Assembly (NCBI RefSeq): GCF_043290135.1 | Contig: NC_134701.1 | Span: 3,440,001 to 3,504,000 of the forward strand | DNA length: 64,000 nucleotides | Source: Rhipicephalus microplus | Taxonomy: Eukaryota; Arthropoda; Arachnida; Ixodida; Ixodidae | Direction: 5' to 3' | Shown: one piece after another, positions 62,311 to 64,000 of the stretch | How positions within the stretch are numbered: the first letter of the stretch is position 1 | Layout of the letters: the number at the start of each line of letters is the position of its first letter | Position numbers and translations under genes: made by a program | Notes under the pieces: generated by a model | What the model saw: the letters and a program-made list of their open reading frames with translations, nothing else | Databases searched by the model: none | What the model was told of the DNA's origin: nothing

Positions 62311-63528
62311 GACGTTTGCAAGCGCTTTCACATTAGATATCGCAGTTCCCGACTTGTAATGGTGAAAAACACTGCATCTCACTAAGTGACATTGTTTAAT
62401 GCGGTTTTACGACGGTTCATATCTTCACCTAACCCAACATTGGTACTTGTATTGAAAAACGCTCTATTACACTGTTTCGTTCACAATTACGATATTTGCA
62501 TAACCTCACAGTTTTTCACCAACTTATTGCAGTACAGAACGCTGTATCTCGCTAAATGACATCGTTCTTTAAGGTTTCACGATGCTTGCATGCGCTTTAA
62601 CGAGAATATCACATTATAGCAGTTTCGCACTTGTAACGGTACAACACGCAGTATCTGGCTTGTTCAAGCCGTTTTGTGTACTTTCACAACATTTCACCTA
62701 TTGCAGTTTCGTACATGCAATAAAACAACACTATCTCGTTAGATGACGTCCTTTTTGGTGGTCTCACGACGCTACATAGCTTCAACTAACATAACTCAAG
62801 CTAACCTTCGCACTTTTATCTTTAGAAAACGTTTTACTCGCCACTTTACAATGTTTTCTACAAGATTACGACGGTTTCATGCGCTTTCACATTAGATATC
62901 GTAGTTCCCTACTTGTAATGTTGAAAAACACTACATCTCACTAAGTGACATTGTTTAATGCGGTTTTACGACGGTTGATATCTCAACCTAACCTAACATT
63001 CGCACTTGTATCTAAATACGCTCAATTACACTGTTTCGTTCACAATTACAATATTTGCTTGACCTCACAGTTTCTCACCAACTTATTACAGTACAGAACG
63101 CTGTATCTCGCTAAATGACATCGTTCTTTAAGGTTTCACGATACTTGCATGCGCTTTAACGAAAATATCACAATAAAGCAGTTTCGCACTTGTAACGGCA
63201 CAAGACGCAGTATCTGGCTAGTTCATGCCATTTTGTGTGCTTTCCCAATATTCCACCTATCGCAGTTTCGTACTCGCAGTAAAACAACACTATCTCGTTA
63301 GATGACATCGTTTTTGGTGGTTTCACGACGCTACCTAGCTCAAACTAACCGAACCTTCGCACTTCTATCGTTAGAAAACGTTTTATACGCTACTTTACAA
63401 TGTTTTCTACAAGATTACGACGGTTTCATGCGTTTTCACATTAGATATCGCAGTTCCCGACTTGTAATGGTGAAAAAGACAGCATCTCACTGACATTGTT
63501 TAATGCGGTTTTAGCGCGGTTCATATCT
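62311..63528 (+). repeat. Satellite block B'-(CAB)2
   Basis: 1218 bp. Many private changes, including loss of AAGT in the last B core (CACTGACATTG near 63488). Confidence 0.85.
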
Positions 63529-63692
63529 TAACCTAACCTAACCTTACCTAACCCAACCTAACCTAACCTAACCTAACCAAAGCTTACCTAACATACTCTA
63601 ACCTAACCTAACCTAACCTAACCTAACCTAACCAAACCTAACCTAACCTAACCTAACGTAACCTAACCTAACCAAACCTAACCTAACCTAAC
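63529..63692 (-). repeat. TTAGG tract, 164 bp class
   Basis: CCAAAGCTTACC as in right-type units, plus private CATACTCTAACC. Confidence 0.93.
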
Positions 63693-64000
63693 GACGTTTG
63701 CAAGCGCTTTCACATTAGATATCGCAGTTCCCGACTTGTTATGGTGAAAAACACTGCATCTCACTAAGTGACATTGTTTAATGCGGTTTTACGACGGTTC
63801 ATATCTTAACCTAACCTAGCATTCGCACTTGTATTAAAAAACGCTCTGTTACACTGTTTCGTTCACAATTAGGAAATTTGCATAACCTCACAGTTTTTCA
63901 CCAACTTATTGCAGTACAGAACGCTGTATCTCGCTAAATGACATCGTTCTTTAAGGTCTCACGATGCTTGCATGCGCTTACTCGAGAATATCACAACATA
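63693..64000 (+). repeat. Satellite block B'-C, cut by window end
   Basis: 308 bp. B' with CTTGTTATGG, otherwise confined to solo B' copies, here followed by C (AATTAGGAAATTTG). C ends at the window edge with private CTTACTCGAG. Confidence 0.82.

Larger units (their letters stand above)
1..64000. repeat. Composite TTAGG/satellite array filling the whole window
   Basis: Every base read belongs either to monomers A, B or C (about 559 bp per trimer) or to TTAGG-type tracts with CCTAA on the + strand. No unique sequence interrupts the array. Known: TTAGG is the usual arthropod telomere repeat. Inferred: a subtelomeric array, since the satellite is saturated with same-polarity telomeric repeats; an interstitial block is the alternative. 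Both window ends lie inside the array, so its true extent is unknown. Confidence 0.93.
56354..64000. repeat. Super-unit U11, chimeric and cut by the window edge
   Basis: It starts as a 6.3-kb type unit (n=1, 0, 1; tracts of 164, 658 and 154 bp). At about 59.2 kb it switches to left-type cassettes (n=2, 2, 1, 2; tracts of 144, 114, 160 and 164 bp). Confidence 0.8.

Noticed and set aside
1..64000. CRISPR array
   Set aside because: Repeats are long (about 180 bp), diverged from each other and directly adjoining, without short unique spacers or cas genes; telomeric tracts are not spacers.
1..64000. Telomere-targeted retrotransposon (TRAS/SART type) or other mobile element
   Set aside because: No reverse transcriptase or endonuclease frame, no poly-A tail, no terminal repeats or target-site duplications seen at tract junctions.
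1..64000. Centromeric satellite with CENP-B boxes
   Set aside because: No match to the CENP-B box core was seen, and the heavy TTAGG content argues for a subtelomeric rather than centromeric array, though FISH would be needed to exclude it.
1..64000. Bacterial or viral sequence
   Set aside because: No coding density at all, and arthropod-type telomeric repeats throughout.
1..64000. rRNA or tRNA genes hidden in the satellite
   Set aside because: No cloverleaf with A and B boxes or conserved rRNA segment was recognised in A, B or C on either strand.

Overview
This window is a non-coding, subtelomere-like composite satellite array, probably from an arthropod and most likely an insect. The main clue is 58 tracts of (CCTAA)n on the + strand, i.e. 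TTAGG on the - strand, the common arthropod telomere motif. They are woven into an AT-rich satellite that fills all remaining sequence. I see no protein gene, rRNA, tRNA, transposon or CRISPR array. No open frame exceeds 64 codons in 64 kb, and those that exist are copies of the same repeat. The species cannot be named from this sequence.

The satellite is built from three related monomers in fixed order: A (about 183 bp), B (about 192 bp) and C (about 184 bp). Together they form a trimer of about 559 bp. All three open with a TTCGCACTT-like box and carry a shared core (TATCTCGTTAGATGACGTCG in A), so they descend from one ancestral monomer of roughly 180 bp. Short TTAGG runs or their degenerate remains lie at the A/B and B/C junctions, but not at C/A.

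Long TTAGG tracts (94 to 693 bp, about a quarter of the window) always sit after the 3' end of a B monomer. They are always followed by a 5'-truncated B (called B') that restarts at the same base, just after CCTAACGAC. The grammar is therefore [TTAGG tract]-B'-(C-A-B)n, with n = 0, 1, 2 or 3. The blocks between tracts have quantised lengths of about 116, 675, 1220 and 1788 bp.

These cassettes are grouped into larger repeats. From 1 to 31.6 kb there are seven super-units (U0 to U6) of about 3.4 to 5.6 kb, each ending in a long degenerate tract. From 31.6 to 56.35 kb there are four units (U7 to U10) of about 6.3 kb; U8 is a 5.7 kb hybrid. A fifth (U11) starts at 56.35 kb and switches back at about 59.2 kb to cassettes of the first type, which run to the window end.

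The order of variant repeats inside the tracts (TTGGG, TTACG, TTTGG, an AAATTATCC landmark) is the same between copies. The tracts were therefore copied along with the satellite by recombination or amplification, not freshly added by telomerase. Subtelomeric location, a possible role in recombination-based telomere maintenance and the direction of the chromosome end are inferences. Tract edges are good to about 2 bp; monomer edges depend on the chosen phase.
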